Assembly (NCBI GenBank): GCA_017439715.1
Contig: JAFSIR010000037.1
Span: 1 to 64,000 of the forward strand
Source of the DNA: Clostridia bacterium
GTDB lineage: Bacteria > Bacillota > Clostridia > Christensenellales > QAND01
DNA length: 64,000 nt
Direction: 5' to 3'
Positions within the stretch are counted from its first letter, which is position 1. Every line of letters begins with the position of its first letter. The notes under the pieces are model-generated. The model saw only the letters and a program-made list of their open reading frames with translations, searched no databases and had not been told where the DNA came from. A program made the translations under genes and the position numbers. This document shows positions 31,251 to 41,753 of this stretch, piece after piece.

Positions 31251-31811
31251 ATGGCAGAAGCAGTAAAGCCTCGCCTGAGGCAGAAATATGAATCCGAAAT
31301 CGTGGCTGCGATGCAGAAACAGTTCGGATATACAAACATCAACCAGGTGCCCAAGCTCGACAAAATCGTGCTGAACATGGGCCTGGGCGATGTGCGCGAC
31401 AATCCCCGCGGTCTGGAAGCGGCGGTTGGCGACCTGGCGCAGATCACCGGCCAGAAACCGATCGTGACCAAAGCCCGCAAATCTGTTGCGAACTTCCGTC
31501 TGCGTGAAGGCATGAATGTTGGCGCGAAAGTAACGTTGCGCGGCGCGCGCATGTATGAGTTTGCCGATAAGCTGCTCAACATCGCCCTGCCCCGTGTGCG
31601 CGACTTCCGCGGTGTGTCCGACAAATCCTTTGACGGACGCGGCAACTATGCCCTCGGCATTCGCGAACAGTTGATCTTCCCGGAGATTGACTATGATAAG
31701 GTCGACAAAGTGCGTGGTATGGACATCGTGTTCGTAACCACGGCAAAAACGGACGAAGAAGCCCGTGCGCTGATGACCCTGTTGGGTATGCCGTTTGCCC
31801 AGGGCCAGTGA
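31251..31811 (+). CDS. rplE: 50S ribosomal protein L5
   Basis: 186 residues; [14 protein letters not shown] and [16 protein letters not shown] mark the family. It binds 5S rRNA together with L18 and touches P-site tRNA. GGAGG before the ATG. Confidence 0.98.
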   Translation: MAEAVKPRLRQKYESEIVAAMQKQFGYTNINQVPKLDKIVLNMGLGDVRDNPRGLEAAVGDLAQITGQKPIVTKARKSVANFRLREGMNVGAKVTLRGARMYEFADKLLNIALPRVRDFRGVSDKSFDGRGNYALGIREQLIFPEIDYDKVDKVRGMDIVFVTTAKTDEEARALMTLLGMPFAQGQ

Positions 31812-31824
31812 GGAGGAACTTACA

Positions 31825-32010
31825 TTGGCAAAGAAAAGCATGATCAATAAACAGCAACGGCCGGCGAAGTTCAGCACGCGTGCTTACACCCGCTGCCGCA
31901 TCTGCGGACGTCCGCACAGTGTGCTGCGCAAGTACGGCATCTGCCGCATCTGCTTCCGTGAGCTGGCTTACAAAGGCCAGATCCCGGGCGTGCGGAAGGC
32001 CAGCTGGTAA
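31825..32010 (+). CDS. rpsZ: 30S ribosomal protein S14, zinc-binding type Z
   Basis: 61 residues from a TTG start (31825) with AGGAGG before it. Four cysteines in [20 protein letters not shown] bind zinc (the C+ form). It helps build the 30S head. A start further upstream would run into rplE. Confidence 0.96.
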   Translation: MAKKSMINKQQRPAKFSTRAYTRCRICGRPHSVLRKYGICRICFRELAYKGQIPGVRKASW

Positions 32011-32025
32011 GGAGGAAGAGCAATT

Positions 32026-32424
32026 ATGGTAGTAACGGATTCCATCGCCGATATGCTCACCCGCATCCGCAACGCGCAGGTTGCGCGGCACGGTTCGGTA
32101 GAAGTGCCCGCCAGCAACATGAAAAAGTCCATTGCGCAGATTTTGCTGGACGAGGGATATATCAAGAGCTTTGAATTGATTGACAACGGCCCGCAGGGCA
32201 TGTTGAAACTGGAACTGAAATACGGCCCGAACAAAGAGCACATCATCAGTGGTCTGCGCCGCATTTCCAAGCCCGGCCTGCGTGTATACGCCGGCAAGGG
32301 CGAGATCCCGCGCGTACTGGGCGGCCTCGGCATCGCGATCATCTCCACCTCTCAGGGTGTGATGACCGATAAACAGGCCCGCGCCAAAGGCGTTGGCGGA
32401 GAGGTCCTGGCTTACATTTGGTAA
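32026..32424 (+). CDS. rpsH: 30S ribosomal protein S8
   Basis: 132 residues; start [13 protein letters not shown] and C-terminal signature [21 protein letters not shown] primary 16S-binding protein, and the translational repressor of the spc operon in E. coli. Confidence 0.98.
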   Translation: MVVTDSIADMLTRIRNAQVARHGSVEVPASNMKKSIAQILLDEGYIKSFELIDNGPQGMLKLELKYGPNKEHIISGLRRISKPGLRVYAGKGEIPRVLGGLGIAIISTSQGVMTDKQARAKGVGGEVLAYIW

Positions 32425-32448
32425 GCGACAGGCACGAGGAGGTGTGAT

Positions 32449-32988
32449 ATGTCCCGTATAGGCAAAAAACCCGTCGAGTTGCCCGGTACCGTATCCGTCA
32501 CGGTGGATGAGAATAACCTTGTCACCGTTCAGGGCCCCAAAGGTACGCTCACGGAGAAAATCAGCAGCAGAATGAAAGTGTCCATCGAAAACGGCGTTCT
32601 CACCGTGGAACGGCCGAGCGATGTGGCGGAAGATCGTGCTCTGCACGGCCTCTCCCGGACACTGATTGCCAACATGGTGGAAGGCGTGACGAAAGGCTTC
32701 TCCAAAACGTTGGATATCGTAGGCGTGGGTTACCGCGCCCAGATGCAGGGCACCAAGCTCGTACTCAACATGGGTTATTCCCATCCCGTTGAGATCGAAC
32801 AGCCCGAAGGCATCAAATTTGAGACCCCGTCTCAGACCCGTATTGTAATCAGCGGCGCTTCCAAACACATGGTCGGTGAAACGGCCGCCAAAGTGCGCAA
32901 AGTCCGCGGCCCCGAACCCTACAAAGGCAAGGGCATCAAATACGAGAACGAAGTCATCCGGCGCAAAGCCGGTAAGACCGGTAAATAA
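32449..32988 (+). CDS. rplF: 50S ribosomal protein L6
   Basis: 179 residues, two similar domains; [12 protein letters not shown] start and [20 protein letters not shown] near the end. It lies near the factor-binding site. GAGGAGG before the ATG. Confidence 0.98.
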   Translation: MSRIGKKPVELPGTVSVTVDENNLVTVQGPKGTLTEKISSRMKVSIENGVLTVERPSDVAEDRALHGLSRTLIANMVEGVTKGFSKTLDIVGVGYRAQMQGTKLVLNMGYSHPVEIEQPEGIKFETPSQTRIVISGASKHMVGETAAKVRKVRGPEPYKGKGIKYENEVIRRKAGKTGK

Positions 32989-33002
32989 GGAGGGAGCCAG
33001 GT

Positions 33003-33371
33003 ATGATTCAGAAACCGGATCGCAACAAGATCCGCAAAGCGCGGCATATGCGTACCCGCAAGAATATCCATGGCACCGCCGAGCGTCCGCGGATGAACAT
33101 CTACCGCAGTACCAACCACATCTATGCCCAGTTGATCGACGATGTGCAGGGACACACCCTGGTATCCGCTTCTACGGTGGACGCCGAGCTGCGTGAGCAG
33201 TGTGCGGCGGCAACGAAATCCGAAGCGGCTCGCCTGGTGGGCCTGGCCGCCGGCCGCAAAGCGCTTGCTGCCGGCATCAAAGAAGTCGTCTTCGACCGCG
33301 GCGGCTATCTGTACACGGGCCGTGTGGCCAAAGTGGCAGAAGGCGCTCGCGAAGCCGGACTGGACTTTTAA
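33003..33371 (+). CDS. rplR: 50S ribosomal protein L18
   Basis: 122 residues; basic N-terminus ([19 protein letters not shown]), then [20 protein letters not shown]. Binds 5S rRNA with L5. AAGGAGG lies 9 nt before the ATG. Confidence 0.97.
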   Translation: MIQKPDRNKIRKARHMRTRKNIHGTAERPRMNIYRSTNHIYAQLIDDVQGHTLVSASTVDAELREQCAAATKSEAARLVGLAAGRKALAAGIKEVVFDRGGYLYTGRVAKVAEGAREAGLDF

Positions 33372-33386
33372 GGGAGGAAACAGGCA

Positions 33387-33884
33387 GTGCGTATTGATAC
33401 AACCGGCATGGATTTAAAAGAACAAATGGTCACCATCAATCGTGTTACCAAGGTCGTCAAGGGCGGACGCAACTTCCGTTTTGCGGCGATCGTCGTGGTA
33501 GGTGATGAGAACGGCCATGTGGGTATGGGCACCGGTAAGGCTGCGGAAGTTCCCGAAGCCATTCGGAAAGCTACAGAAGATGCCAAACGCAATCTGATCG
33601 AGGTTCCGATCGTCGGCACCACGATCCCCCACGAAGTCAAGGGCAAGTTCGGCAAAGGCCTTGTGCGCCTGATGCCGGCTCCCGAAGGTACCGGCGTTAT
33701 CGCCGGCGGCCCGGTGCGTGCCGTCCTGCAGATGGCGGGCATCAAAGACGTTTGGACCAAGAGCCTGGGCAGCAACACCCCGGCCAACTGCATCAAAGCG
33801 ACTTTGGAAGGCCTGAGCCAGCTTCGTACCGCCGAACAGGTGGCACGGCTGCGCGGCAAGAGCGTCGCTGAGATCTTGAACTAG
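33387..33884 (+). CDS. rpsE: 30S ribosomal protein S5
   Basis: 165 residues from a GTG start (33387). The dsRBD-like part ([20 protein letters not shown]) and the C-terminal part ([20 protein letters not shown]) are normal. It takes part in decoding accuracy and the mRNA entry helicase. Confidence 0.97.
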   Translation: MRIDTTGMDLKEQMVTINRVTKVVKGGRNFRFAAIVVVGDENGHVGMGTGKAAEVPEAIRKATEDAKRNLIEVPIVGTTIPHEVKGKFGKGLVRLMPAPEGTGVIAGGPVRAVLQMAGIKDVWTKSLGSNTPANCIKATLEGLSQLRTAEQVARLRGKSVAEILN

Positions 33885-33894
33885 GAGGCGTGCC

Positions 33895-34080
33895 ATGAAA
33901 CAGATCCGTGTCACGCTCGTTAAGAGCACGATCGGCTGCACGCAGCGGGTCAAAGATATTGTTCGGTCGCTGGGCCTGGGGAAACTCAATTCCTCCGCCG
34001 TCCATTGCGACACGCCCACCATCCGCGGCATGATCAACAAAGTTGCTTATCTGGTCCGCGTTGATGAAGTGGAAGCGTAA
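33895..34080 (+). CDS. rpmD: 50S ribosomal protein L30
   Basis: 61 residues; QIRVTLVKSTIGCTQRVKDI and LGLGKLNSSAVHCDTPTIRG are typical. AGGAGG before the ATG. Confidence 0.96.
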   Translation: MKQIRVTLVKSTIGCTQRVKDIVRSLGLGKLNSSAVHCDTPTIRGMINKVAYLVRVDEVEA

Positions 34081-34092
34081 GGAGGTCAACCC

Positions 34093-34536
34093 ATGAAACT
34101 TCATGAACTCAGCCCCGCTTACGGCGCAAACAGAGCCTCCAAGCGCGTGGGCCGCGGCATTGGCAGCGGCACCGGCAAAACCGCCACGCGCGGCCATAAA
34201 GGCCAGTGGGCCCGCTCCGGCGGCGGCGTTCGCCCCGGTTTCGAAGGCGGTCAGATGCCTCTGACCCGTCGTTTGCCCAAGTGCGGCTTCACCAACATCT
34301 TCTCCAAAGAATATGCCATGGTCAACGTTTCCGATCTCAACGATCTGGAAGACGGTTTTGTGGTGACCGCCGAATCTCTTAAAGAGATCGGCAAGATCAA
34401 CAAAGTGTATGATGGCCTTAAAGTGCTTGGCCGAGGCGAACTGACCAAAAAGCTCACCGTTCAGGCGACGAAGATCTCCAAAGGTGCTGCCGAGAAGATC
34501 ACAGCTGCCGGCGGAAGCGCAGAGGTGATCGGCTAA
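34093..34536 (+). CDS. rplO: 50S ribosomal protein L15
   Basis: 147 residues; Gly/Arg-rich N-terminal extension ([37 protein letters not shown]) and globular C-terminus. Its TAA shares one base with the secY start (TAATG). Confidence 0.97.
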   Translation: MKLHELSPAYGANRASKRVGRGIGSGTGKTATRGHKGQWARSGGGVRPGFEGGQMPLTRRLPKCGFTNIFSKEYAMVNVSDLNDLEDGFVVTAESLKEIGKINKVYDGLKVLGRGELTKKLTVQATKISKGAAEKITAAGGSAEVIG

Positions 34537-35801
34537 TGCTTGAAACCTTCAAAAACGCGTGGCGCATCGAAGAACTGAGAAAGAAGATTCTGTTCACACT
34601 GCTGATCCTCTTCCTGTATCGTATTGGCGCTTCGTTTATTCCGGTGCCCGGCGTTAACACCGCCATCATTTCGGAAATGGTGAACAGCTATGATATCCTC
34701 GGGTTTTTGAACCTGATCACCGGCGGTAGTTTTGAAGGGTTCACGATCTTTGCCGTCGGCATCTCGCCGCACATCACGTCCAGTATTGTGATGCAGCTGC
34801 TCAGTTTTGCTATTCCGTCTCTGGAGCGGTTGAGCAAAGAAGGCGGCGAAGAAGGCCGGAAAAAGATCCAGCGCATCACGCGCTATGTCTCTGTTGGTCT
34901 GGCATTTATGATGAGTATCGGCATGGTGTTCTCACTGCGCAGCTCTCTGCTGACTGCCACCTTCCTGTCCATGGCGACCGTCGTCTGCACTTTGACGGCC
35001 GGTTCCATGATCGTGATGTGGATGGGCGAGAAAATCACCGAAAAAGGCATCGGCAACGGTGTTTCCATGATCATCTTCATTGGTATTGTGTCCCGCCTGC
35101 CGGTAACCGTGGTTTCGCTGGTGGCCAATATCATCAATGGCACAACGACCTTCTGGGTACTGCTGCCTTTGGTGGTGATCGTTGTGGCTTTGTTTGCCGG
35201 TATCGTGCTGATCGACAGTGCGGAACGCCGCATCCCCGTGCAGTATGCCAAACGCGTCGTGGGCCGGAGGCTCTACGGCGGGCAGAGCACGCATATCCCC
35301 ATGAAGCTGAACAGCGCGGGTGTTATGCCCATCATCTTCGCGATGACGCTGCTCCAGGTGCCTGCCATGATCTGTCAGTTCTGGCCCACCAGCAGTTTTA
35401 CGATCTGGTACATGAAATGGCTTGGCAGCGGCACGATCATTTACTCGGTGCTGTTCGCAGTGATGATCGTTGCACTGGGCTTCTTCTACAATGCAATTAC
35501 GTTTAATGCCCCTGAGATCGGAAAAAACCTGCAGCAAAACGGCGGGTTTATCCCGGGCATTCGCCCCGGCCGGCCGACGAGTGAGTATCTTTCCACGATC
35601 AACACCCGTTTGACCATGTTCGGCGGCATGTTCCTGGCTGTGCTGGCCACGATTCCTTCCCTGGTGATCGGATTGTTTGTAGACTCGTTTGCTTTAACGG
35701 CAACCGGTTTGCTGATCTCGGTGTCCGTGGCGCTGGAAACGACCAAGCAGCTCGAATCCATGATGCTTATGCGTCATTACAAGGGTTTCCTGAACAAATA
35801 A
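34536..35801 (+). CDS. secY: Protein translocase subunit SecY
   Basis: 421 residues, ten membrane helices forming the Sec channel in the cytoplasmic membrane. The plug/TM2 region (GISPHITSSIVMQLL), the cytosolic loops with the conserved GRRLYGGQSTHIPMKLNSAG segment, and the C-terminal TM10 are intact. Translation is coupled to rplO by a one-base overlap. The secE gene is not in this window. Confidence 0.98.
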   Translation: MLETFKNAWRIEELRKKILFTLLILFLYRIGASFIPVPGVNTAIISEMVNSYDILGFLNLITGGSFEGFTIFAVGISPHITSSIVMQLLSFAIPSLERLSKEGGEEGRKKIQRITRYVSVGLAFMMSIGMVFSLRSSLLTATFLSMATVVCTLTAGSMIVMWMGEKITEKGIGNGVSMIIFIGIVSRLPVTVVSLVANIINGTTTFWVLLPLVVIVVALFAGIVLIDSAERRIPVQYAKRVVGRRLYGGQSTHIPMKLNSAGVMPIIFAMTLLQVPAMICQFWPTSSFTIWYMKWLGSGTIIYSVLFAVMIVALGFFYNAITFNAPEIGKNLQQNGGFIPGIRPGRPTSEYLSTINTRLTMFGGMFLAVLATIPSLVIGLFVDSFALTATGLLISVSVALETTKQLESMMLMRHYKGFLNK

Positions 35802-35813
35802 GGAGGCGTTGGT

Positions 35814-36446
35814 ATGAATCTGGTATTTTTAGGCCCTCCCGGGGCAGGCAAAGGAACGCAGGCTTTGGGTGTCAGTGAGAAATACAGTATTCCGCACATC
35901 TCTACGGGGGATATCCTCCGCAGTGAGATCAAGCGCGGCACCAAACTCGGCCTCGAAGCGAAAAGCTACATGGATGCAGGCGGTCTTGTGCCTGACGAAG
36001 TGGTGATCGGGATCGTCGCATCCCGGCTTCAGGAAGCGGATTGCCAGAAAGGGTTCCTGTTTGACGGGTTCCCCCGCACGATCCGGCAGGCGGAAGCGCT
36101 GGCGGAGAAAACCACGATTGAAATGGCCGTTAATATCGACGTGCCTGATGAAGCGATCGTGAATCGGCTGAGCGGCCGCCGCGTGTGCAAAGCTTGCGGT
36201 GCGACCTATCACGTTGATACATTCAAAGGCGATGTCTGTTCGTCCTGCGGCGGGGAATTGATCCGCCGTGCGGATGATGAGCCGGAAACCATTTTGAACC
36301 GTCTGCATGTGTATCATGAGCAGACCCAGCCGCTGATCGATTTTTACGGCGGCCGCGGCGTGCTGGTGAACGTAGACGGCACGAAAGACATTGACACGGT
36401 CTTTGCCGAGATCTGTCGGAAGCTGGAAGAAGCGTTCGGCGCATGA
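35814..36446 (+). CDS. adk: Adenylate kinase
   Basis: 210 residues, long-lid form. P-loop GPPGAGKGTQA at residues 7-17, FDGFPRTIRQAEAL motif, and a zinc-binding lid with CKACGATYH and CSSCGG. It equilibrates ATP + AMP with 2 ADP. Overlaps map by 4 nt. Confidence 0.98.
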   Translation: MNLVFLGPPGAGKGTQALGVSEKYSIPHISTGDILRSEIKRGTKLGLEAKSYMDAGGLVPDEVVIGIVASRLQEADCQKGFLFDGFPRTIRQAEALAEKTTIEMAVNIDVPDEAIVNRLSGRRVCKACGATYHVDTFKGDVCSSCGGELIRRADDEPETILNRLHVYHEQTQPLIDFYGGRGVLVNVDGTKDIDTVFAEICRKLEEAFGA

Positions 36447-37186
36447 TCCCAATTAAGACCGAAGCGGATTTACAATGTATGCGTGAAAGCTGCGCGATTG
36501 CAGCGCAGGCCCGCGAGCTTGCGCGGCGCAGCATTTGCGCGGGAATGACAACGCGGGACCTGGACGAGCTTGTATACAGAGAGATCGTTCGCCTGGGCGC
36601 AAAAGCATCGTTCTACAAATACGCAGGATTTCCCGGGCACATCTGTGTGTCCATCAATGAGGAGGTTGTGCATGGGATCCCGGGAGACCGGGTGATCAAG
36701 GACGGAGACTTGGTAAAAGTCGATATCGGCGCTTATTACCGCGGCTTTCATTCCGATACGGCGGACACCTTTGCCGTTGGCAAAGTGTCCGAAACCGCAC
36801 AACGGTTGATCGACAATACGCGCGCCTGCTTTGAAGCAGGCGTCGCGTTTGCTCGTTCCGGCGCAAGATTGGGCGACCTCGGCCACGCCGTGGCTGCATG
36901 TGCAGCCGCAGAAGGGTTTTCTCCCGTTCGCTCGTTTACCGGGCACGGGATCGGCAAAAACCTGCATGAGGATCCTGCTGTGCTCAATTACGGCAAGCCG
37001 GGCACCGGAGATACGCTGCGTGTCGGCATGGTGATTGCGATCGAGCCGATGATCAACGTGGGTACACACCGCGTGGTCGTGCTGGATAACGATTGGACTG
37101 TTGTGACGAAAGACAACCAGCTTAGCGCGCATTACGAGCATACCGTAGCCGTTACGGAATCGGGTCCGGAGATCTTAACAGCGTGA
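36443..37186 (+). CDS. map: Methionine aminopeptidase type I
   Basis: 247 residues. The metal-site motifs are visible: DIGAYYRGFHSDTADTF with two Asp, FTGHGIGKNLHEDP with His, IAIEPM with Glu, and a final EHTVAVTE Glu. It removes the starter Met from nascent chains. The order adk-map-KOW-infA is the Gram-positive norm. Confidence 0.98.
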   Translation: MIPIKTEADLQCMRESCAIAAQARELARRSICAGMTTRDLDELVYREIVRLGAKASFYKYAGFPGHICVSINEEVVHGIPGDRVIKDGDLVKVDIGAYYRGFHSDTADTFAVGKVSETAQRLIDNTRACFEAGVAFARSGARLGDLGHAVAACAAAEGFSPVRSFTGHGIGKNLHEDPAVLNYGKPGTGDTLRVGMVIAIEPMINVGTHRVVVLDNDWTVVTKDNQLSAHYEHTVAVTESGPEILTA

Positions 37187-37197
37187 CGGGTGAAAAA

Positions 37198-37482
37198 ATG
37201 CAAGAAATTTGTGTTGGAATGGTCGTAAAAAGCAAAGCAGGGCGTGACAAAGGCCGGTACTTTGTGGTATACTCTATGTCTGGAGACGGTTTTGTCTGCC
37301 TTGTGGATGGAGATCTGCGCACGCTCGCAAAGCCCAAACGCAAAAAAATCAAGCATCTGCGCCCTATGGGCGTAGTTTTGGTGTCTTTATTTGAGCGGGA
37401 GGCAGGCGCGCCGTTGAATGATGCCCATATACGCAGGGCGCTCAAGGACGCCGGCTTTGCCGGCAAGAACGAACAAGCCTGA
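37198..37482 (+). CDS. KOW-domain RNA-binding protein
   Basis: 94 residues. The N-terminal half is a KOW/L14e-like fold ([16 protein letters not shown]), followed by a basic stretch ([10 protein letters not shown]). Small proteins of this kind lie between map and infA in most Firmicutes, probably ribosome-associated, without a settled role. ATG 37198 matches family N-termini; a GTG at 37183, overlapping the map stop, would add five residues and is also possible. Confidence 0.85.
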   Translation: MQEICVGMVVKSKAGRDKGRYFVVYSMSGDGFVCLVDGDLRTLAKPKRKKIKHLRPMGVVLVSLFEREAGAPLNDAHIRRALKDAGFAGKNEQA

Positions 37483-37496
37483 GAAGGAGGATTCAT

Positions 37497-37718
37497 TTGT
37501 CCAAGCAGGATGTCATCGAGGTGGAAGGTAAAGTCACCGATGCGTTTCCGAACGCAGTGTTCGAAGTGGAACTGCCGAACGGGCACAAGGTTTTGGCCCA
37601 TGTCTCAGGCAAACTTCGCATGCATTATATCCGGATAATGCCGGGTGACAAGGTAACTTTGGAATTATCGCCGTATGATCTGACCCGCGGCCGGATCACG
37701 TGGCGTGGAAAAGGCTGA
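37497..37718 (+). CDS. infA: Translation initiation factor IF-1
   Basis: 73 residues, an S1-like OB fold: [12 protein letters not shown], then [19 protein letters not shown]. It blocks the A site during initiation. The start codon is TTG (37497) with AAGGAGG 8 nt before it; no ATG is available in frame. Confidence 0.96.
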   Translation: MSKQDVIEVEGKVTDAFPNAVFEVELPNGHKVLAHVSGKLRMHYIRIMPGDKVTLELSPYDLTRGRITWRGKG

Positions 37719-37763
37719 AAAGCCTGATAGATATGTATTGTTATTTGCAAGGAGGCAATCATC

Positions 37764-37877
37764 ATGAAAGTACGTCCTTCGGTTAAACCGATGTGCGAAA
37801 AATGCAAGATCATCCGTCGGCACGGCCACGTCATGGTCATCTGCAACAATCCCAAACACAAACAGAAACAAGGCTGA
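37764..37877 (+). CDS. rpmJ: 50S ribosomal protein L36
   Basis: 37 residues: [14 protein letters not shown], and later [13 protein letters not shown]. The zinc ligands C11, C14, C27 and H32 are present (CxxC form). AAGGAGG lies before the ATG. Short, but its place after infA and the full match to family layout leave no doubt. Confidence 0.97.
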   Translation: MKVRPSVKPMCEKCKIIRRHGHVMVICNNPKHKQKQG

Positions 37878-37884
37878 CAATCCC

Positions 37885-37920
37885 GCGCGGGCGGCTGAGG
37901 GAGCATCTTCCCAACCGCGC
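37885..37920 (+). promoter_or_regulatory. Hairpin in the rpmJ-rpsM spacer
   Basis: GCGCGG (37885-37890) pairs with CCGCGC (37915-37920), and inside it GGGA (37899-37902) with TCCC (37909-37912). There is no T run, so it is not a terminator. In E. coli S4 represses the alpha operon at a structured site before rpsM; this is a candidate counterpart. Confidence 0.5.
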
Positions 37921-37958
37921 GTCAATGCATAAATATTCTTGGAGGTGTGTAAACACAT

Positions 37959-38333
37959 ATGGCACGTATTGCAGGCATTGACTTGCCAAGAGAAAAACGT
38001 GTGGAGATCGGTTTGACGTATATCTACGGCATCGGTCGGACCACCGCTACGAAAATTCTCGCGGAAACGGGCGTTGATCCCGACATCCGCTGCAATGATT
38101 TGACGGAAGATCAGGCCAACCTGATCCGCGACTATATTGCGAACAACAATATCCTGGTCGAAGGTGACCTTCGCCGTGAAGTTCAGCTCAACATCAAACG
38201 GTTGATCGAAATTGGCTGCTACAGAGGCGTGCGCCATCGCCGCGGCTTGCCCGTGCGCGGTCAGAGCACCAAGCAGAACGCTCGTACCCGTAAAGGTCCG
38301 AAGCGCACCGTGAGCGGAAAGGGTAGGAGGTAA
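37959..38333 (+). CDS. rpsM: 30S ribosomal protein S13
   Basis: 124 residues; [26 protein letters not shown] start and the basic tail [20 protein letters not shown]. It contacts the 50S subunit in bridge B1. GGAGG before the ATG. Confidence 0.98.
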   Translation: MARIAGIDLPREKRVEIGLTYIYGIGRTTATKILAETGVDPDIRCNDLTEDQANLIRDYIANNNILVEGDLRREVQLNIKRLIEIGCYRGVRHRRGLPVRGQSTKQNARTRKGPKRTVSGKGRR

Positions 38334-38339
38334 TCGACT

Positions 38340-38744
38340 ATGGCAGCACCCAAACAGAAGCGTCATACGACCGTGCGTCGTCGTCGCGAACGCAAAAACA
38401 TCGAACGGGGACAGGTGCATATCCATTCCTCTTTCAATAACACCATCGTCACCATCACCGATATGGGCGGCAATGCGATTTCCTGGGCCTCCTCGGGCGG
38501 CATGGGTTTCCGCGGCTCCCGTAAGAGCACGCCGTTTGCTGCGCAGGTCGCAGCCGAGACCGCTGCCAAAGCGGCCAAGGAACACGGCCTCCGCACGGTG
38601 GAAGTGTACGTAAAAGGGCCCGGCGCCAGCCGTGAAGCCGCCATCCGTGCGCTGCAGGCTGCCGGATTGGAAGTAACCATGATCAAAGATGTAACGCCGA
38701 TTCCGCACAACGGCTGTCGCCCGCCCAAGCGGCGTCGCATCTGA
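38340..38744 (+). CDS. rpsK: 30S ribosomal protein S11
   Basis: 134 residues; [20 protein letters not shown] and the C-terminal [18 protein letters not shown] are typical. It supports the platform near the E site. Only 6 nt separate it from rpsM. Confidence 0.98.
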   Translation: MAAPKQKRHTTVRRRRERKNIERGQVHIHSSFNNTIVTITDMGGNAISWASSGGMGFRGSRKSTPFAAQVAAETAAKAAKEHGLRTVEVYVKGPGASREAAIRALQAAGLEVTMIKDVTPIPHNGCRPPKRRRI

Positions 38745-38762
38745 TGAAGGAGGATCCCGCTT

Positions 38763-39386
38763 ATGGCTAGATATACAGATTCTGTTTGCCGTCAGTGCCG
38801 TCGGGAGGGCTGCAAGCTCTTCCTCAAAGGTGAGCGCTGCTACGGCCCCAAATGCGCTTTTACCAAGCGGCCCACCCCGCCGGGTATGCACGGCATCAGC
38901 CGTCGCCGCGCGTCTCAGTATGGCGCCCAGCTTCGTGAAAAACAGAAAGCGCGCCGCGCCTACGGCCTGCAGGAAAAACAGTTCCGCAGCTATTTTGAAA
39001 AAGCTTCCCGCATGCAGGGCGTCACGGGTGAAAACCTGCTCATCCTGCTTGAGCGCCGCCTGGACAACGCTGTGTTCCGCCTTGGCATGGGCGAGAGCCG
39101 CGCGCATGCGCGTCAGCTCGTGTGCCATGGCCACATCTGCGTGAACGGCAAGAAAGTGGATATCCCCTCCTACCTGCTCCGCCAGGGTGACGAGATCACC
39201 GTGCGCGAAAGCTCGCAGGGGATGGAGCATCTCAAAGCGCTGCGCGAAGAAGGCAACCGCAGTGTGCCGAAATGGCTGTCCTTGGATGCGGCGAACCTCA
39301 AAGGTTCCCTGCTCGCGCTGCCGCAGCGTGATGACATCGACCTGACGATCGAGGAGCACCAGATTGTCGAGCTCTACTCCCGTTAA
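38763..39386 (+). CDS. rpsD: 30S ribosomal protein S4
   Basis: 207 residues. The N-terminal zinc site is of the cysteine type ([18 protein letters not shown]), and the S4 RNA-binding domain follows ([36 protein letters not shown]). It starts 16S assembly. In this genome it lies inside the rpsM-rpsK-rpoA cluster, unlike in B. subtilis, where it is unlinked. Confidence 0.98.
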   Translation: MARYTDSVCRQCRREGCKLFLKGERCYGPKCAFTKRPTPPGMHGISRRRASQYGAQLREKQKARRAYGLQEKQFRSYFEKASRMQGVTGENLLILLERRLDNAVFRLGMGESRAHARQLVCHGHICVNGKKVDIPSYLLRQGDEITVRESSQGMEHLKALREEGNRSVPKWLSLDAANLKGSLLALPQRDDIDLTIEEHQIVELYSR

Positions 39387-39425
39387 TCCCTGTACACAAC
39401 GACAGTAAGAGGAGGAGACCCGCGC

Positions 39426-40367
39426 ATGATAGAAATTGAAAAACCGACCATTGAGTGTGTGGCGTTGGAAAACGGCTACGGCAGGTTCGTCATTGAGCCG
39501 CTGGAGCGGGGCTTCGGGACCACCCTGGGGAACTCGCTGCGCCGTATCCTGCTCTCGTCTCTGGCCGGCGTTGCGGCGACAAGCGTCCGCATTGAAGGCG
39601 TACTGCATGAGTTCAGCACCATCGAAGGCGTCAAAGAAGATGTAACGGATATCGTGCTCAGCCTCAAAGAACTGGCAGTGATCCAGCATGTGGATGGCCC
39701 CAAAACCATCCGGATCAACGCCAAAGGCCCGCGTGTTGTTACGGCGGCGGACTTTATTCCCGATCCTGAGATCGAGATCCTGAACAAAGACCTTCATATC
39801 GCAACGCTCAATGAAAAAGCAGTGCTGGATATGGAAGTTGTAATGGAGCACGGCCGCGGCTATGTTCTTTCCGACAAGAACAAAAAACCGGGCATGCCGA
39901 TCGGTGTCATTCCGATGGACTCCATTTATACGCCGGTGACCAAGGTCAATTTCGTGGTGGAGAACACCCGTGTTGGACAGGTGACCGACTATGATAAACT
40001 GACGCTGGACGTTTGGACGAACGGCACCATCGCGCCGGACGAAGCGGTTTCTCTTGCCGCCAAGATCATGACTGAGCATTTGGCGCTGTTTGTGAACCTG
40101 ACGGATCACGTCAGCAGCGTGGAGATCATGGTGCAGAAGGAAGACGAGAGCAAAGACGGTGTGTTTGAAAAGAGCATCGACGATCTCGATCTTTCTGTGA
40201 GAAGCTATAACTGCCTCAAACGCGCAGGGATCAACACAGTGGAAGAACTGGTCAAAATGACCGAAGAAGAAATGATGAAAGTCCGCAACCTGGGGCGTAA
40301 GTCGCTGGAGGAAGTGCAGCAGAAGCTGAACGAACTCGGCCTGAGCCTTCGCCCGAGTGAGGAATAA
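39426..40367 (+). CDS. rpoA: RNA polymerase alpha subunit
   Basis: 313 residues, complete. N-terminal dimerisation and assembly domain ([18 protein letters not shown]), flexible linker, and C-terminal domain from about 245 ([37 protein letters not shown]), which binds UP elements and activators. AGGAGG before the ATG. Confidence 0.98.
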   Translation: MIEIEKPTIECVALENGYGRFVIEPLERGFGTTLGNSLRRILLSSLAGVAATSVRIEGVLHEFSTIEGVKEDVTDIVLSLKELAVIQHVDGPKTIRINAKGPRVVTAADFIPDPEIEILNKDLHIATLNEKAVLDMEVVMEHGRGYVLSDKNKKPGMPIGVIPMDSIYTPVTKVNFVVENTRVGQVTDYDKLTLDVWTNGTIAPDEAVSLAAKIMTEHLALFVNLTDHVSSVEIMVQKEDESKDGVFEKSIDDLDLSVRSYNCLKRAGINTVEELVKMTEEEMMKVRNLGRKSLEEVQQKLNELGLSLRPSEE

Positions 40368-40381
40368 GGAGGAAGAACCCC

Positions 40382-40864
40382 ATGGCATATCGTAAACTCG
40401 GACGCCGCTCCGATCAGAGAGAAGCCATTTTGCGCAATCTCACCACAGCGTTGATCTGGAACGGCCGTATTGAGACGACCGAAACGCGCGCCAAGGAAGT
40501 GCGCAGCATCGCTGAAAAGCTGATCACGCTGGCCGTCCGCGAATATGATAACACGGTAAATGTGACCAAAGAAGGAAAAACCTTTGTCAACGATGCGCCG
40601 AGCAAGTTGGCCGCCCGTCGTCAGCTGATGGCTTATTTGTACAACTTCCCGATGGAGAAGCAGCCGAAGGAATCCAAAATGGCGTATGCAAAACGCACCG
40701 GGCATATCAATCACCCCGTCGTGGAAAAAATGTTCCGCGAACTGGGCCCGAAATATGCCGCCCGTGCGCGTGACCTTGGCCAGGGCGGCGGTTACACCCG
40801 CATCATCAAAGCCGGCCCGCGCCGCGGCGATGCAGCGCCTATGGCAATTCTGGAGCTTATCTGA
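40382..40864 (+). CDS. rplQ: 50S ribosomal protein L17
   Basis: 160 residues; [20 protein letters not shown] start and a C-terminal [20 protein letters not shown]. It is longer than the roughly 120-residue form of B. subtilis because of an insert around residues 65-110, as in several clostridia. Last ribosomal gene of the superoperon; a hairpin follows. Confidence 0.97.
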   Translation: MAYRKLGRRSDQREAILRNLTTALIWNGRIETTETRAKEVRSIAEKLITLAVREYDNTVNVTKEGKTFVNDAPSKLAARRQLMAYLYNFPMEKQPKESKMAYAKRTGHINHPVVEKMFRELGPKYAARARDLGQGGGYTRIIKAGPRRGDAAPMAILELI

Positions 40865-40884
40865 TAACAGCTTCATGACCTGCT

Positions 40885-40909
40885 GGGGGAGCCAACCGGC
40901 TCCCCCTTT
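40885..40909 (+). terminator. Probable terminator after rplQ
   Basis: GGGGGAGCC (40885-40893), AACC loop, GGCTCCCCC (40898-40906), but only three T follow; some readthrough into ecfA1 is likely. Confidence 0.65.
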
Positions 40910-40937
40910 GTGCTATAAAAAAGAGGGAGGGGAACGC

Positions 40938-41753
40938 ATGGAACCGGCTGTGAAATGCACGGATGTTCGCTTTGCTTATGAGGAAGCGGAAGTGATTACC
41001 GGCTTGGATATGACTGTGGAAAAAGGCGAATATATTGCCATCGTGGGCCGGAACGGCAGCGGAAAAAGCACGATCGCCCGGCATATGAACGCCTTGCTCG
41101 TGCCCACAAAGGGCAGCGTGGTCGTTTTTGGCATGGACACAAAAACGGAAAGCAACGTGCTCCCCATCCGCAGCCGCGCCAGCATGGTGTTTCAAAATCC
41201 CGACAACCAAATTGTCGCTTCCGTGGTGGAAGAAGATGTGGCCTTTGGCCCGGAAAACCTCGGCGTGCCAACGGCAGAGTTGCGCCGCCGGGTGGATGAT
41301 GCGCTGGCCATTGTGGATATGGCGGAGTTTGCCCTGCGCGCCCCGCACGAGCTGTCCGGCGGGCAGAAACAGCGGGTCGCCATCGCCGGCGTGCTGGCCA
41401 TGCAGCCGGATATGGTGATCTTTGATGAGCCCACCAGCATGCTGGACCCCGAAGGCCGTGCTTCCGTGCTGGCAGCGATGGACACGCTGCATGAGCGCGG
41501 GATCACCGTTTTGCATATTACCCATGCCATGGAAGAAGCGCTGCGGGCCGACAGGATGATCGTGATCAGCGACGGGAAAGCCGTGATGAGCGGCAACCCG
41601 GAAACGCTGTTTGCAGAAAAAGGGGAAGAGCTGATCGCTTTGGGGCTTGATCTGCCCCCGTTGATGCAGCTTTCACACGCACTGAAAGCCCTTGGGATCG
41701 ATGGCAGCGCCGGAATAAGCGTGGAAGAGATGGTGGAAAAGCTATGCCGATAA
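40938..41753 (+). CDS. ecfA1: ECF transporter ATPase EcfA1
   Basis: 271 residues. Walker A GRNGSGKST (about residues 37-45), the FQNPDNQIVASVVEEDVAFG Q-loop stretch special to ECF ATPases, signature ELSGGQKQRVAIAG, Walker B MVIFDEPTSMLDPEG. With EcfA2 and EcfT it forms the shared energising module for group II ECF vitamin transporters. GGGAGGGG before the ATG. Overlaps ecfA2 by 10 nt. Confidence 0.96.
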   Translation: MEPAVKCTDVRFAYEEAEVITGLDMTVEKGEYIAIVGRNGSGKSTIARHMNALLVPTKGSVVVFGMDTKTESNVLPIRSRASMVFQNPDNQIVASVVEEDVAFGPENLGVPTAELRRRVDDALAIVDMAEFALRAPHELSGGQKQRVAIAGVLAMQPDMVIFDEPTSMLDPEGRASVLAAMDTLHERGITVLHITHAMEEALRADRMIVISDGKAVMSGNPETLFAEKGEELIALGLDLPPLMQLSHALKALGIDGSAGISVEEMVEKLCR

